A stretch of DNA of 64,000 nt from Paludibacteraceae bacterium (GTDB lineage: Bacteria > Bacteroidota > Bacteroidia > Bacteroidales > Paludibacteraceae). Positions within the stretch are counted from its first letter, which is position 1, and every line of letters starts with the position of its first letter. A program made the position numbers and the translations under genes. The stretch covers positions 124,001 through 188,000 of the forward strand of contig JAFUVS010000014.1 in assembly GCA_017471175.1 (NCBI GenBank). The letters are read 5' to 3'. The notes under the pieces were generated by a model. The model searched no databases. It had not been told where the DNA came from and saw only the letters and a program-made list of their open reading frames with translations. Shown here one piece after another: positions 26,794 to 35,213 of the stretch.

Positions 26794-28422
26794 TTACTTT
26801 TTCGATGTCGGTTTTTTCTTCTTTTTCACGTCGTAGAACACTTTGATATTACCGCTGTTACGCTGGAACATCAGCACGTTCTTCTTCAGGTATTGATAGA
26901 CGCTGCCATTTCTCAGACGCTTGATCATCATCTCGCGTTTATCCAAATCCTGCTCGGTTTGCATCAGTCGGCGCACATCGTCTTTGCCCTTGAACTCGCG
27001 ACGCTCCATGTGCCAGTTGAACTCCGACCAACCTTCACCGCCGTTGCAGACTACGAACAGCGAGTCGGGCAAATCAAATTCGTTCTGCAGGTATGCTTGC
27101 AGAGCCAGTGCGCGGTTCTGTGCGAGTCGTTCATTGCCCGCCTCACGACCATCGAACGATGCCATACCGACTATCTGAATGAGTTTGATGTCAATGGTCT
27201 TATCCATTACAAACTCTTCCATAATGCTGACGATACTGTCGAGCAGCACTTGGTTGTTCATATAGTTAAGGTCAATAGCCGACTTGCTGACATCGAAGTG
27301 GATATAGATAGCGTTCGGGTCTTCGCTCAGTACCATATCGCGCGTATAAGGTACATATTCGTCATACGGACGGAACACGCCCTTACGCAGGCGACGCAAC
27401 TCGTCATCTTCTTCCTCCTCAGGTTCAACCACAGGAGCAGGTACTACCACGGGCTTCGGACGAGCCACAGGACGAACGACCGTTGTATCGTGGTGCGTAA
27501 TGACCACTGTATCCACTACCGGCACTTCCACCGTATCAATCACTTCGATGACGATAGGCTCTTCAGGTTTGCCGCAGTCGCAACGTTTGTTGTGTTCGCG
27601 CCTGTCGGCATCCAACAATACCACCAGATTGACACCCATCTTCGGCACGGCAAACCACTTGCCGTCAGGACCTATATGTCTGCCGCAGTGTTGGCACTCA
27701 TAGCGGTTATACCAAGCATAACCGGCATCGGCACCGGCTTCTAACTCAATACTGAAATGAGGAGATACGGGGAAATGCCAACCGTAAGACAGACCCGCCA
27801 TCACGGCGTTGCCCTCAAAACGGTAGTCTAATACATCCTTATACATCCAACCGATAGGGTATTTGCCACCTGCTACATTGAAATGGCTGTACGCGACATT
27901 GAATGCAAGGAAGTCGCGTGTATAGGTGTCGCAGAACCAATACTTGGGCTGAACCCAAGCCAGTACGTGCCGCCACTTGGGCAACACTTTATCGTCTAAC
28001 GGGAATGGATTGAAACCTGCACCCAATTCCAATGACCACTTGGGGGCTAAACGGGTTTCTAATTGCAAATTAGGAGTAAGAACGGCATCGTAGAGCAGAT
28101 TGTTCTTCAGCGCAACGAATGCACGACGAATGGTATCGGGTTGCTCCGTGTCTTCGGAATTGACGATGCTGTCACGCCGATAGGTGCGCCGCAGCATACG
28201 CGTTACCATCGAGGTGTCGTTCCAAACGACCACCGACTGCACCGGCTCTAACGACTGCCCTTGCTCCACCGTGTCTTGGCGAACTACCAACTTGCCGGTC
28301 TGACCACGACGGATCGAACCCATAGAAGCCGATTGCGCTGACAAATTGTCAGAAAGGGAAAAGAAAAGAAATAAAAAAATGCAGCATCTTGCAACGCAAG
28401 ACAATGCAGTGTGTTGTATCAA
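26794..28422 (-). CDS. DUF3575 / OmpA-family outer membrane protein of the fimbrial operon
   Basis: A 542-residue exported protein. Residues about 105-280 (FVALKNNLLYDAVLTPNLQLETRLAPKWSLELGAGFNPF ... FDVSPHFSIELEAGADAGYAWYNRYE-like strands) match the DUF3575 beta-barrel family. A Pro/Val-rich linker follows, then a C-terminal OmpA-like region (IYIHFDVSKSAIDLNYMNNQ, NERLAQNRALALQAYLQ) that could bind peptidoglycan, and a Lys-rich tail. DUF3575 proteins are regular partners of Bacteroidales fimbrial loci. The start is TTG at 28422: no ATG or GTG is available before the signal peptide core (IFLFLFFSLSDNLSAQ), and an in-frame TAA lies upstream of the TTG. It is the first gene of the operon, about 67 bases after an 11-base G tract. 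Confidence 0.82.
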   Translation of the reverse strand: MIQHTALSCVARCCIFLFLFFSLSDNLSAQSASMGSIRRGQTGKLVVRQDTVEQGQSLEPVQSVVVWNDTSMVTRMLRRTYRRDSIVNSEDTEQPDTIRRAFVALKNNLLYDAVLTPNLQLETRLAPKWSLELGAGFNPFPLDDKVLPKWRHVLAWVQPKYWFCDTYTRDFLAFNVAYSHFNVAGGKYPIGWMYKDVLDYRFEGNAVMAGLSYGWHFPVSPHFSIELEAGADAGYAWYNRYECQHCGRHIGPDGKWFAVPKMGVNLVVLLDADRREHNKRCDCGKPEEPIVIEVIDTVEVPVVDTVVITHHDTTVVRPVARPKPVVVPAPVVEPEEEEDDELRRLRKGVFRPYDEYVPYTRDMVLSEDPNAIYIHFDVSKSAIDLNYMNNQVLLDSIVSIMEEFVMDKTIDIKLIQIVGMASFDGREAGNERLAQNRALALQAYLQNEFDLPDSLFVVCNGGEGWSEFNWHMERREFKGKDDVRRLMQTEQDLDKREMMIKRLRNGSVYQYLKKNVLMFQRNSGNIKVFYDVKKKKKPTSKK

Positions 28423-28488
28423 AAACCCTTTTAATCTACTGAAATATGTAATTTAAACTTCTCTAATCATCTGTTTATCAGTCAATTA

Positions 28489-28499
28489 CCCCCCCCCCC
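28489..28499 (-). repeat. G11 homopolymer in the fimbrial operon leader
   Basis: Eleven C on the plus strand, read as G11 in the transcript. It lies about 50 bases downstream of the predicted transcription start and 66 bases upstream of the TTG start of the first fimbrial gene. Tracts of this length are prone to slipped-strand length change. Confidence 0.9.
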
Positions 28500-28553
28500 G
28501 CACTACATTCGCTTTCCCCTGCGGAGGGTTGAAAATAAAAGCGAAAAACGTCG

Positions 28554-28584
28554 CAAAGATACGCAGATAATACGATATGGCAAA
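28554..28584 (-). promoter_or_regulatory. Promoter of the fimbrial operon
   Basis: On the minus strand TTTG (28584-28581, at the end of a 9-base T run) and TATCTTTG (28561-28554) are separated by exactly 19 bases, a full match to the Bacteroidota consensus. It is the only clear promoter I find for the five-gene operon down to 8177. Confidence 0.85.
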
Positions 28585-28634
28585 AAAAAAGTAAAATTGA
28601 TAACTCAATATTACAATTTACAGGCTTACAAAAC

Positions 28635-28674
28635 GAATCGGGGCAACCAACGCTGCCGCAGATTGCCCCGATTC
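28635..28674 (-). terminator. Terminator of the M6 protease gene
   Basis: A perfect 12-bp stem (28635-28646 with 28663-28674), 16-base loop, lies 20 bases past the stop codon. It is followed on the minus strand by GTTTTG. It separates this gene from the fimbrial promoter. Confidence 0.8.
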
Positions 28675-28694
28675 ATGATATCGGATAAAGAGAT

Positions 28695-31600
28695 TTACTC
28701 TATTCGTTGTCCTTGTGCGTTGTAAAGAGTGCCGCCGCGTTCGATATAGAGAATCCCTTTATCGGCAAACTTACGCACCTCGTTATCGCCGCTTATTACG
28801 GTCTGCGAGCCATCTACGACTTGCATCTCCACGACAGGTTCACCTTCTGCCACAATTCGCACGCGCTGTATGTTGAGCGGCACAAGGCTGCGGAAGAAAC
28901 CTCTGTAGGCACGGATGGACGTACCCGTAGTCTGATTGGGAGAATATAGTTTATTGTTGCTCAGTCCGAGATAGGTTACGCCATTGTTCGTCGCTTTGAG
29001 CAAGCCGGTACGCTGCGAACCAACTAAATAGATGCTGCTGCGCCCCGAACCATCGTTATAGCCTTCAAGAGCCGTAATATCATACCCGGACAGCAGATCG
29101 GCATCCGTGTTGATGGTTACGTTGGTAAAGACGAACGCTGTTTTGGCGGCTAACTTGGCATTTGCCGAAACGATATATCCTTTGCCCGCTTCGATGGATT
29201 GAGCCACAGAGAAAAACAACTGCACCGTACCTTCGCCCAACTGCTCCGTGTATCGATACTCGAAAACGCGACCATACAAGCCTAAGGACATCATTACGCC
29301 TTTCTTCACGTCAAAGGGCAGACAGATTGTGGACCACTTGTTCTGACCGAATTGACGGTTGAGGGTCGCGGTCTGAACGGTTACGCCGTTGTAGTCTTCT
29401 GCGAATTGCGTGTAGTAGTCTGCGTCCTTATTCTCCTCCAATACGATGTTCATCGACAGATTCTTCGTTGCCGCATAGGTGGCTGTATAGGTGGCTTCAC
29501 CTGTTACATCAGGAAGATTCGTGCCTAACGGATATACATTTTCGGCGTTTGCCCAACCTGCGAAGGTGTAGGTATATTCGTCATCCGCATCTTTGGTCGG
29601 GTCGCCACCTCTATATATAGGTGTCTCGCCATAGTACCACAGGTTGCTCTCCAATACCGTGCCGTCCTCATCCACGAACGTAACGGTGTATTGGTTCCGT
29701 TCACTTTCGTAAACGGCGGTATAGGTTGCTTCACCTGTTACTTCAGGAAGATTCGTACCCAACGGATATACGCTTTCGGCGTTTGCCCAACCTGCGAAAG
29801 TGTAGGTGTATTCGTCATCCGCATCCTTGGTCGGATTTGCACCATTATAATTCGTACCATTATATATAGGTGTCTCGCCGTAGTACCACAAGTTGCTCTC
29901 TAATACCGTGCCGTCCTCGTCTTGGAAAGTAACGGTGTATTGGTTCCGTTCACTTTCGTAAACGGCGGTATAGGTTGCTTCACCTGTTACTTCAGGAAGA
30001 TTCGTACCCAACGGATATACGCTTTCGGCGTTTGCCCAACCCGCGAAGGTGTAGGTGTATTCGTCATCCGCATCCTTGGTCGGTTCGGCACCTCTATAGA
30101 TAGGTGTCTCACCGTAGTACCACCAGTTGCTCTCCAATACCGTGCCGTCCTCGTCCACGAACGTAACAGTGTATTGATTCTGCTCACTTTCGTAAACGGC
30201 GGTATAGGTTGCATCTTCGGTTACGGTTGCGATGTCTTTGTCCCAACCTGCGAAGATGTAGGTATATTCGGCATCGGGTTCTTTGGTCGGGTCGTTGCCA
30301 TTATATGCGGGTGTTTCACCGTAGTACCATAAGTCGCTTTGCAGTACCGTACCGTCCTCGTCTTGGAACGTAACGGTGTATTGGTTTCGTTCGCTGCTGT
30401 AAACGGCGGTATAGGTTGCATCTTCGGTTACGGTTACGATGTCTTTATCCCAACCTAAGAAGATGTAGGTATATTCGGCATCGGGTTCTTTGGTCGGGTC
30501 GTTGCCATTATATGCGGGTGTTTCACCGTAGTACCATAAGTCGCTTTGCAGTACCGTGCCGTCCTCGTCTGCGAAGGTGATGGTGTATTGGTTTCGTTCG
30601 CTGCTGTAAACGGCGGTATAGGTTGCATCTTCGGTTACGGATGCGATGTCTTTGTCCCAACCTGCGAAGATGTAGGTATATTCGGCATCGGCTTGTTTGG
30701 TCGGTTCGTTGCCATTATATGCGGGTGTTTCACCGTAGTACCATAAGTCGCTTTGCAGTACCGTACCGTCCTCGTCTTGGAACGTAACGGTGTATTGGTT
30801 TCGTGTAAAGATTGCCGTTAGGGTCATATCTTCGTTGACGGTCAGTGTGCGGGGGTTCTCTTCGTTGCCGTCAGACCATTGCGAGAACGTGTAGCCTTCC
30901 GCCTCGGTAGCCTCTACAATCCCTTCGTTATTGTCGCAGTCAGGTGTAAAGAGCCACTCCACAGTTCCTGTTCCTTTTTCTTGCACATCAAGCGTGACGG
31001 TATAAGGGAACTCACCGAAGGTCGTGTAGGAAGCGAACGGCATCGAAGTGGTTTCGTAAGCAGACTTGGCACCGCACGGCACTTGTGCAATAGCGGTAGA
31101 AGGAATACCGGTAAAGGCAGAAGAATGTACCGAAGGAGGCATTGAACTTTCAAAACGAACTGTCTGCAACGATGAACACGTATTGAAACAATAGACGCTA
31201 AGCGAAGATAACTGTGCGGGAATGGTCACCGAGGTCAGTTTCGTCATACCAAAGCAGCAGCCGACAGGCAATACCTCCACGTCATCTCCAATCGTAAAGG
31301 ATGTTATCTGTTCGCAGATACTGCGGAAAGGCGTGTTAGCGGTGTTGGTGCCTGCCAACTGACAGGTCTTGGCGTTCCATATCACCGAAGTCAATTGGCT
31401 GCACCCTGCAAATACGTCTTTGCCTATGTAATTCATATTCTTCGGGATTGTAATGGATGTGAGGCTGCTGCATCCATAGAAAGCGTTGCCGTTCAGGGTT
31501 GTGAGTGCGGCGGGAAGTGTAATCGGACTGAGGTTTGTCATGCCGTAGCATAGTCCTGCAGGGATAACCTCTACCTCATTTCCAAAGGCAAACGTAGTAA

Positions 31601-34064
31601 TCTGACTACGAATTGAATAGAATGGGTTTTCTGTTGTATAGGTATCAGATATTTGCGCGTTGACGGCATTATAGTTAATTTGTGTCAAAGATGAACAGCC
31701 AATGAATAAATCGATTCCGAGGCTTGTTACGTCTTTTGGTATGTTAAATGCAGTGAGGTTAACGGCATAGGCAAAGGCATAGTCGCCAATGGTAGTCACT
31801 GCATCGGGAATAGTAAGTGACGTGAAGGCGTTGCGTGCAAAAGCGTACGTACCTAATCGTGTCAGTGAAGCGGGAAGGGAGATATTGGTCAGTTGTCGAT
31901 GGTTGAAGAAAGCATAGTCGCCGATGCTTGTGATGCCGTCGGGAAGCACGACTGTTTCGATGGTGGTATAGGCGTAGACCCACGGAATGGTGTTGTCGGT
32001 CATATCCGTTAGTGTGAAGTCCCACATATCGCCGTATCCTGTGATGGTGAGTGTTTTTTGGTCGGCAGACAGTTCCCATTTCAGGTTATCGCCGCAGCGG
32101 TTGTCAAACTCGTCCGTTACAGAGATAATGGCATCGTCACATCCGTCCGTAGTATAACCGCAATTCACAAACGGAGTTTTCCATACAGCGTTGCCGTAAA
32201 CGGTACCGTACATATCGTAATAGATACCCAAGGAAGGGATATACCAGTCGGTAGCCGTAACCTGATAGATATCTGTTTCGCCGCTCTTTCCTAAATATTT
32301 GAACGTGATATTACCCGAAGTTACACTCTGCCGCTCGCCGTCTATATAGATGGTGGAATTGTATTGTGCTCCCGCTTCCGTTCCTACGGAGAAAGTGCCG
32401 GCAAGCGAGTAGTCATTTCCTGTCGTAATATCCGCAATAGCAAAAAGCGAACCGTTCGGATCATAGAGATAAACCTCATAATCACCGGCAAGACCTGCCG
32501 TTTCATAATTGACAGCGGTAAAATAGGATAGTTCCTGCTCGTATTTGGTGATTGTAGTTGAACCTCCCATATATTTGGCGGTTACTATTCCGCCGCTTTC
32601 GCTGATAGATGTTACGGGGCGTGCAGAAATACTCTTCCATTCGGTTACTGACTGTGAACCTGGGTAGGTATTGTAGGCATAATTGATTTGCGTACCATAG
32701 GCAGATACCAACGTATAGTGCGGATTGCCGTTGGATGTAATGTTAGGTGCGTTGTCCTCCCAGTAGGACGCGTTATAATTCAGTTTCCAGACCAACATTC
32801 CGTGTCCGGGCAGGTAACTATCCCACCCTGTCTGTTGGCGGTTCTCTATGTAGTATTGCAAGCCGGTGGAGGTACAAGACTGATAGTTTCCGGACGAATT
32901 GACTTGATAGCACGTATAGTTGCTGCTACCTAATGGATAGAAAATCAGGTTAGCAGGTGTAGTGCCAAGATTAACGGGTGTTTCCCAACCTAAAAAGAAA
33001 CGCTCCCATGGACTATAGTTAGGCGGACACGTCCCGACATCGGAATAACCGCCGCTATCCATACCATTGTAACTGCCCTGGTCCATAATATCGTATTTAC
33101 CGGGGGTCAGTTTATTGCTGCGATTGGTACTATAATCCGTGTCGTATAAATCGGGCAAGCCCAATACGTGCCCAAACTCGTGAGCAATAGTACCTATACT
33201 TGCCCGATAGCCGGACTGACCGTCTATTTCGCCGGACATAGCGTAGTTGTTGATATACAAGCCATCTACCTTACGATTCGCTTTCGTATAGGTGCAGTTG
33301 CCAAAATAATAAGCACTCTCTAAATCCCAGTTATGCGGCCATATCGTAGAGGCTGCGCCGCCGTCAGCCTCGCCTTTACCTGCGTAAATAACATACACAA
33401 AGTCGATGTAACTATCGCCGTCATTATTGTACTGAGTAAAATCCACATCGTATTGCGCATCAACCGCTTTGACTGCTTCAACTACAACGTTGGCAGCATA
33501 TCTGTCTTCGCCCTTCTCATTATCTATATTCGCTCCGTAATAGGCGTAGTTATTGCTGATGGTTACCGGTCCATACACGTCAAAATCAGGTATATATTGA
33601 CCATTAGACTGTGCCTTAAAGTACTCACGGACGGAATTATAGGTACCGCGATAGGTATAATTCGCTCCGTTCATAAGTTCGTTGAAAGCCGATTGGTTGT
33701 TGGTAGACTTCATTGATACATCCTTGAAGTTAACCAGAATTACGATGCCTCTTGGAGCCAAATTCACCGTTCCTACTGCCCGATGGGGGCGAGATGCTTG
33801 ATAGCGCGGGGAAGACTTGCGCGCCTTACTCAACTGCGCTACGGTCTGCGCGGATTTAACGACCGTACCATCGTCTGTCAAATGATAGGTATTTCCGTCT
33901 ATGTCCTCAAGCCAGTGACCAAACTCATCGCCGACCATTTCCAAACTAACCTCCGTCCCGTCTGCCGTACGATAGACACTAAATCCCGGACGAGCAGGAA
34001 CAGCCAATACACACTGCGATACGACCACCGCAGACAAAGTCAAAAGAAAAACACGTAATTTCAT
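28695..34064 (-). CDS. Secreted M6 family metalloprotease with BspA leucine-rich and InlB-like repeats
   Basis: A 1789-residue exported protein. The signal peptide is MKLRVFLLTLSAVVVSQCVLA. The M6 catalytic domain carries IAHEFGHVLGLPDLYD (zinc ligands His295 and His299, Glu296 catalytic). A beta-sandwich region and then BspA-type LRR_5 repeats follow (about residues 655-1020, e.g. ITSIGDYAFFNHRQLTNISLPASLTRLG). A divergent InlB-like unit precedes six tandem units of 68-83 residues starting NQYTVTFQDEDGTVL (about 1086-1531). The C-terminus (GILYIERGGTLYNAQGQRIE) resembles the ends of many exported Bacteroidales BspA proteins and may be a reduced sorting signal. Expected role: surface or secreted protease acting on host or matrix proteins. 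It has its own promoter and terminator. Confidence 0.88.
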   Translation of the reverse strand: MKLRVFLLTLSAVVVSQCVLAVPARPGFSVYRTADGTEVSLEMVGDEFGHWLEDIDGNTYHLTDDGTVVKSAQTVAQLSKARKSSPRYQASRPHRAVGTVNLAPRGIVILVNFKDVSMKSTNNQSAFNELMNGANYTYRGTYNSVREYFKAQSNGQYIPDFDVYGPVTISNNYAYYGANIDNEKGEDRYAANVVVEAVKAVDAQYDVDFTQYNNDGDSYIDFVYVIYAGKGEADGGAASTIWPHNWDLESAYYFGNCTYTKANRKVDGLYINNYAMSGEIDGQSGYRASIGTIAHEFGHVLGLPDLYDTDYSTNRSNKLTPGKYDIMDQGSYNGMDSGGYSDVGTCPPNYSPWERFFLGWETPVNLGTTPANLIFYPLGSSNYTCYQVNSSGNYQSCTSTGLQYYIENRQQTGWDSYLPGHGMLVWKLNYNASYWEDNAPNITSNGNPHYTLVSAYGTQINYAYNTYPGSQSVTEWKSISARPVTSISESGGIVTAKYMGGSTTITKYEQELSYFTAVNYETAGLAGDYEVYLYDPNGSLFAIADITTGNDYSLAGTFSVGTEAGAQYNSTIYIDGERQSVTSGNITFKYLGKSGETDIYQVTATDWYIPSLGIYYDMYGTVYGNAVWKTPFVNCGYTTDGCDDAIISVTDEFDNRCGDNLKWELSADQKTLTITGYGDMWDFTLTDMTDNTIPWVYAYTTIETVVLPDGITSIGDYAFFNHRQLTNISLPASLTRLGTYAFARNAFTSLTIPDAVTTIGDYAFAYAVNLTAFNIPKDVTSLGIDLFIGCSSLTQINYNAVNAQISDTYTTENPFYSIRSQITTFAFGNEVEVIPAGLCYGMTNLSPITLPAALTTLNGNAFYGCSSLTSITIPKNMNYIGKDVFAGCSQLTSVIWNAKTCQLAGTNTANTPFRSICEQITSFTIGDDVEVLPVGCCFGMTKLTSVTIPAQLSSLSVYCFNTCSSLQTVRFESSMPPSVHSSAFTGIPSTAIAQVPCGAKSAYETTSMPFASYTTFGEFPYTVTLDVQEKGTGTVEWLFTPDCDNNEGIVEATEAEGYTFSQWSDGNEENPRTLTVNEDMTLTAIFTRNQYTVTFQDEDGTVLQSDLWYYGETPAYNGNEPTKQADAEYTYIFAGWDKDIASVTEDATYTAVYSSERNQYTITFADEDGTVLQSDLWYYGETPAYNGNDPTKEPDAEYTYIFLGWDKDIVTVTEDATYTAVYSSERNQYTVTFQDEDGTVLQSDLWYYGETPAYNGNDPTKEPDAEYTYIFAGWDKDIATVTEDATYTAVYESEQNQYTVTFVDEDGTVLESNWWYYGETPIYRGAEPTKDADDEYTYTFAGWANAESVYPLGTNLPEVTGEATYTAVYESERNQYTVTFQDEDGTVLESNLWYYGETPIYNGTNYNGANPTKDADDEYTYTFAGWANAESVYPLGTNLPEVTGEATYTAVYESERNQYTVTFVDEDGTVLESNLWYYGETPIYRGGDPTKDADDEYTYTFAGWANAENVYPLGTNLPDVTGEATYTATYAATKNLSMNIVLEENKDADYYTQFAEDYNGVTVQTATLNRQFGQNKWSTICLPFDVKKGVMMSLGLYGRVFEYRYTEQLGEGTVQLFFSVAQSIEAGKGYIVSANAKLAAKTAFVFTNVTINTDADLLSGYDITALEGYNDGSGRSSIYLVGSQRTGLLKATNNGVTYLGLSNNKLYSPNQTTGTSIRAYRGFFRSLVPLNIQRVRIVAEGEPVVEMQVVDGSQTVISGDNEVRKFADKGILYIERGGTLYNAQGQRIE
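29470..30805 (-). repeat. Six tandem InlB-like coding repeats in the M6 protease
   Basis: Six near-identical units of about 205-250 bases. Reading with the gene, units 1-3 contain AGWDKDI..VTEDATYTAVY and units 4-6 contain AGWANAESVYPLGTNLPEVTGEATYTAVY, so the array has two subtypes in blocks. Unit 5 has an extra short stretch (NGTNYNGANPTK). DNA identity between units of a block is high enough for recombination. Confidence 0.9.
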
Positions 34065-34107
34065 AGGGTTGCTATAAGATAAACTGATAATTCATTGATT
34101 TATCGCG

Positions 34108-34142
34108 CAAATGTACGAGCATATTTTCAATACGAAAACAAA
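34108..34142 (-). promoter_or_regulatory. Promoter of the M6 protease gene
   Basis: TACATTTG at 34115-34108 and TTTG at 34142-34139 on the minus strand are separated by 23 bases. The -7 element is a full match; the spacing is at the long end of the accepted range. Confidence 0.6.
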
Positions 34143-34185
34143 TTTTCGCTATTTTTTCATTTTGACAGCGCGTTTTTTACATAGA

Positions 34186-34211
34186 GAAGCCCCGACATAA
34201 GTCAGGGCTTC
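34186..34211 (-). terminator. Terminator of the small lipoprotein gene
   Basis: GAAGCCC (34186-34192) pairs with GGGCTTC (34205-34211); inside are one C-A mismatch and three more pairs around an ATAA loop. It lies 41 bases past the stop codon, with no strong U run. Confidence 0.6.
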
Positions 34212-34251
34212 CTAAAAAATAAAGTTCGCGCGCGCAAGCGCAATAAGTTGT

Positions 34252-34740
34252 TTACTTGAAGAGCGAGAGGATATTGCTAATGCTTGAAGCCGTCTGTTTG
34301 GCGGTGTTGATAGCATCCGTTGCGTTCTGCCCGGCAGACTGCAGTTTTTGCGTGTCCACGTTGCTAACCAAGCTATTAAGGCTATTTGTTACCGTACCCG
34401 AGAGCTGGTCTGTAACCAGGTTGTTGGAACCGAGGACGAGACCTGCGGCAAAGTTCTTCCAATAGGTGCTGTTCTTGGCATTGGACTTGAGGTTCTGGCA
34501 ACTCTGGAGCAACTTGATGGTGTTCAGCGCGTTGTTGAGGTTGGTGTAGTCATACTTGCCGTCTGCTTTGTACTGCTTGTAGATGGCGTTGAGAGCCTGA
34601 CCGGCAGCCATACCGTCGCTTGACGTGGCAGAAGATACAGTTGAGGCAACAGGATTTGCATTGGAAGACGTACCCTTAAGGGCTGAACAACTGCTCAAAA
34701 CGAGAAGAGCAACCAAACTTGCTAATAATACTTTTTTCAT
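34252..34740 (-). CDS. Small predicted lipoprotein of unknown function
   Basis: A 162-residue protein beginning MKKVLLASLVALLVLSSCSALKG, with Cys18 in a good lipobox (LSSC), so it is probably lipid-anchored in the envelope. The mature part is Ser/Thr/Asn/Ala-rich. It has a central helix-like region (AGQALNAIYKQYKADGKYDYTNLNNALNTIKLLQSCQNLK), then YWKNFAAGLVLGSNNLVTDQLSGTVTNSLN and an amphipathic Gln/Asn-rich tail. I recognise no catalytic motif. It is monocistronic: its promoter (34863-34893) and a hairpin terminator are visible. No function is assigned. Confidence 0.8.
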   Translation of the reverse strand: MKKVLLASLVALLVLSSCSALKGTSSNANPVASTVSSATSSDGMAAGQALNAIYKQYKADGKYDYTNLNNALNTIKLLQSCQNLKSNAKNSTYWKNFAAGLVLGSNNLVTDQLSGTVTNSLNSLVSNVDTQKLQSAGQNATDAINTAKQTASSISNILSLFK

Positions 34741-34862
34741 TTCTATTGTTATTTAATTAGTTATGAGTTTATTTTATTAAAAGAGGGTTCTATAACACTT
34801 TTTAATTCTTCTTAACGGGGCAAGCGAGAACCAACAAGCCCTACCGTGTCCCAAAAAGTTTG

Positions 34863-34893
34863 CAAAAGTACCGCCATTGTGCCGAATACACAA
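34863..34893 (-). promoter_or_regulatory. Promoter of the small lipoprotein gene
   Basis: TACTTTTG (34870-34863) and TTG (34893-34891, in CTTG) on the minus strand, 20-base spacing. The leader to the ATG is about 115 bases. Confidence 0.7.
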
Positions 34894-34929
34894 GAAAAAT
34901 CGCGCAAAGTTCATAAAATGCAAAAAAAA

Positions 34930-34961
34930 TTTGGTCACACCAACTTTTCGCCGTACTTTTG
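34930..34961 (+). promoter_or_regulatory. Promoter of tRNA-Ser
   Basis: TTTG at 34930-34933 and TACTTTTG at 34954-34961, spacing 20 bases, about 58 bases ahead of the tRNA. Confidence 0.75.
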
Positions 34962-35019
34962 CGCCGCTTTTGGCAAAAAGTGTATTAAGACAACACCGAG
35001 TTGTTCCGATTAACACAAA

Positions 35020-35109
<90 letters not shown>

Positions 35110-35113
35110 AAAC

Positions 35114-35149
35114 AAATCGGGATGAATATTGGTTCATCCCGATTTTTTT
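35114..35149 (+). terminator. Intrinsic terminator of tRNA-Ser
   Basis: A perfect 13-bp stem (35114-35126 with 35133-35145), 6-base loop, leads into a 7-base T run. It lies 5 bases past the tRNA CCA end. Confidence 0.92.
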
Positions 35150-35150
35150 G

Positions 35151-35181
35151 CTTGAAATCTACGAAATATGCATTACCTTTG
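35151..35181 (+). promoter_or_regulatory. Promoter of the dipeptidyl peptidase III gene
   Basis: CTTG (35151-35154) and TACCTTTG (35174-35181) are separated by 19 bases. Transcription should start near 35187, about 27 bases before the ATG at 35214. This rules out a reading-frame start inside the tRNA. Confidence 0.75.
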
Positions 35182-35213
35182 CGCCCGTAAACCAATCATT
35201 AAACTCAACCGCT

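Noticed and set aside
28439-28623. Possible inverted repeats flanking the fimbrial promoter (28439-28452 and 28610-28623), as in invertible fimbrial promoters
   Set aside because: Only 11 of 14 positions match, no recombinase gene is nearby, and AT-rich sequence gives such matches by chance.
29470-30805. Regularly spaced repeats that could be mistaken for a CRISPR array
   Set aside because: Units are over 200 bases, in frame and encode an InlB-like domain; there are no unique spacers or cas genes.
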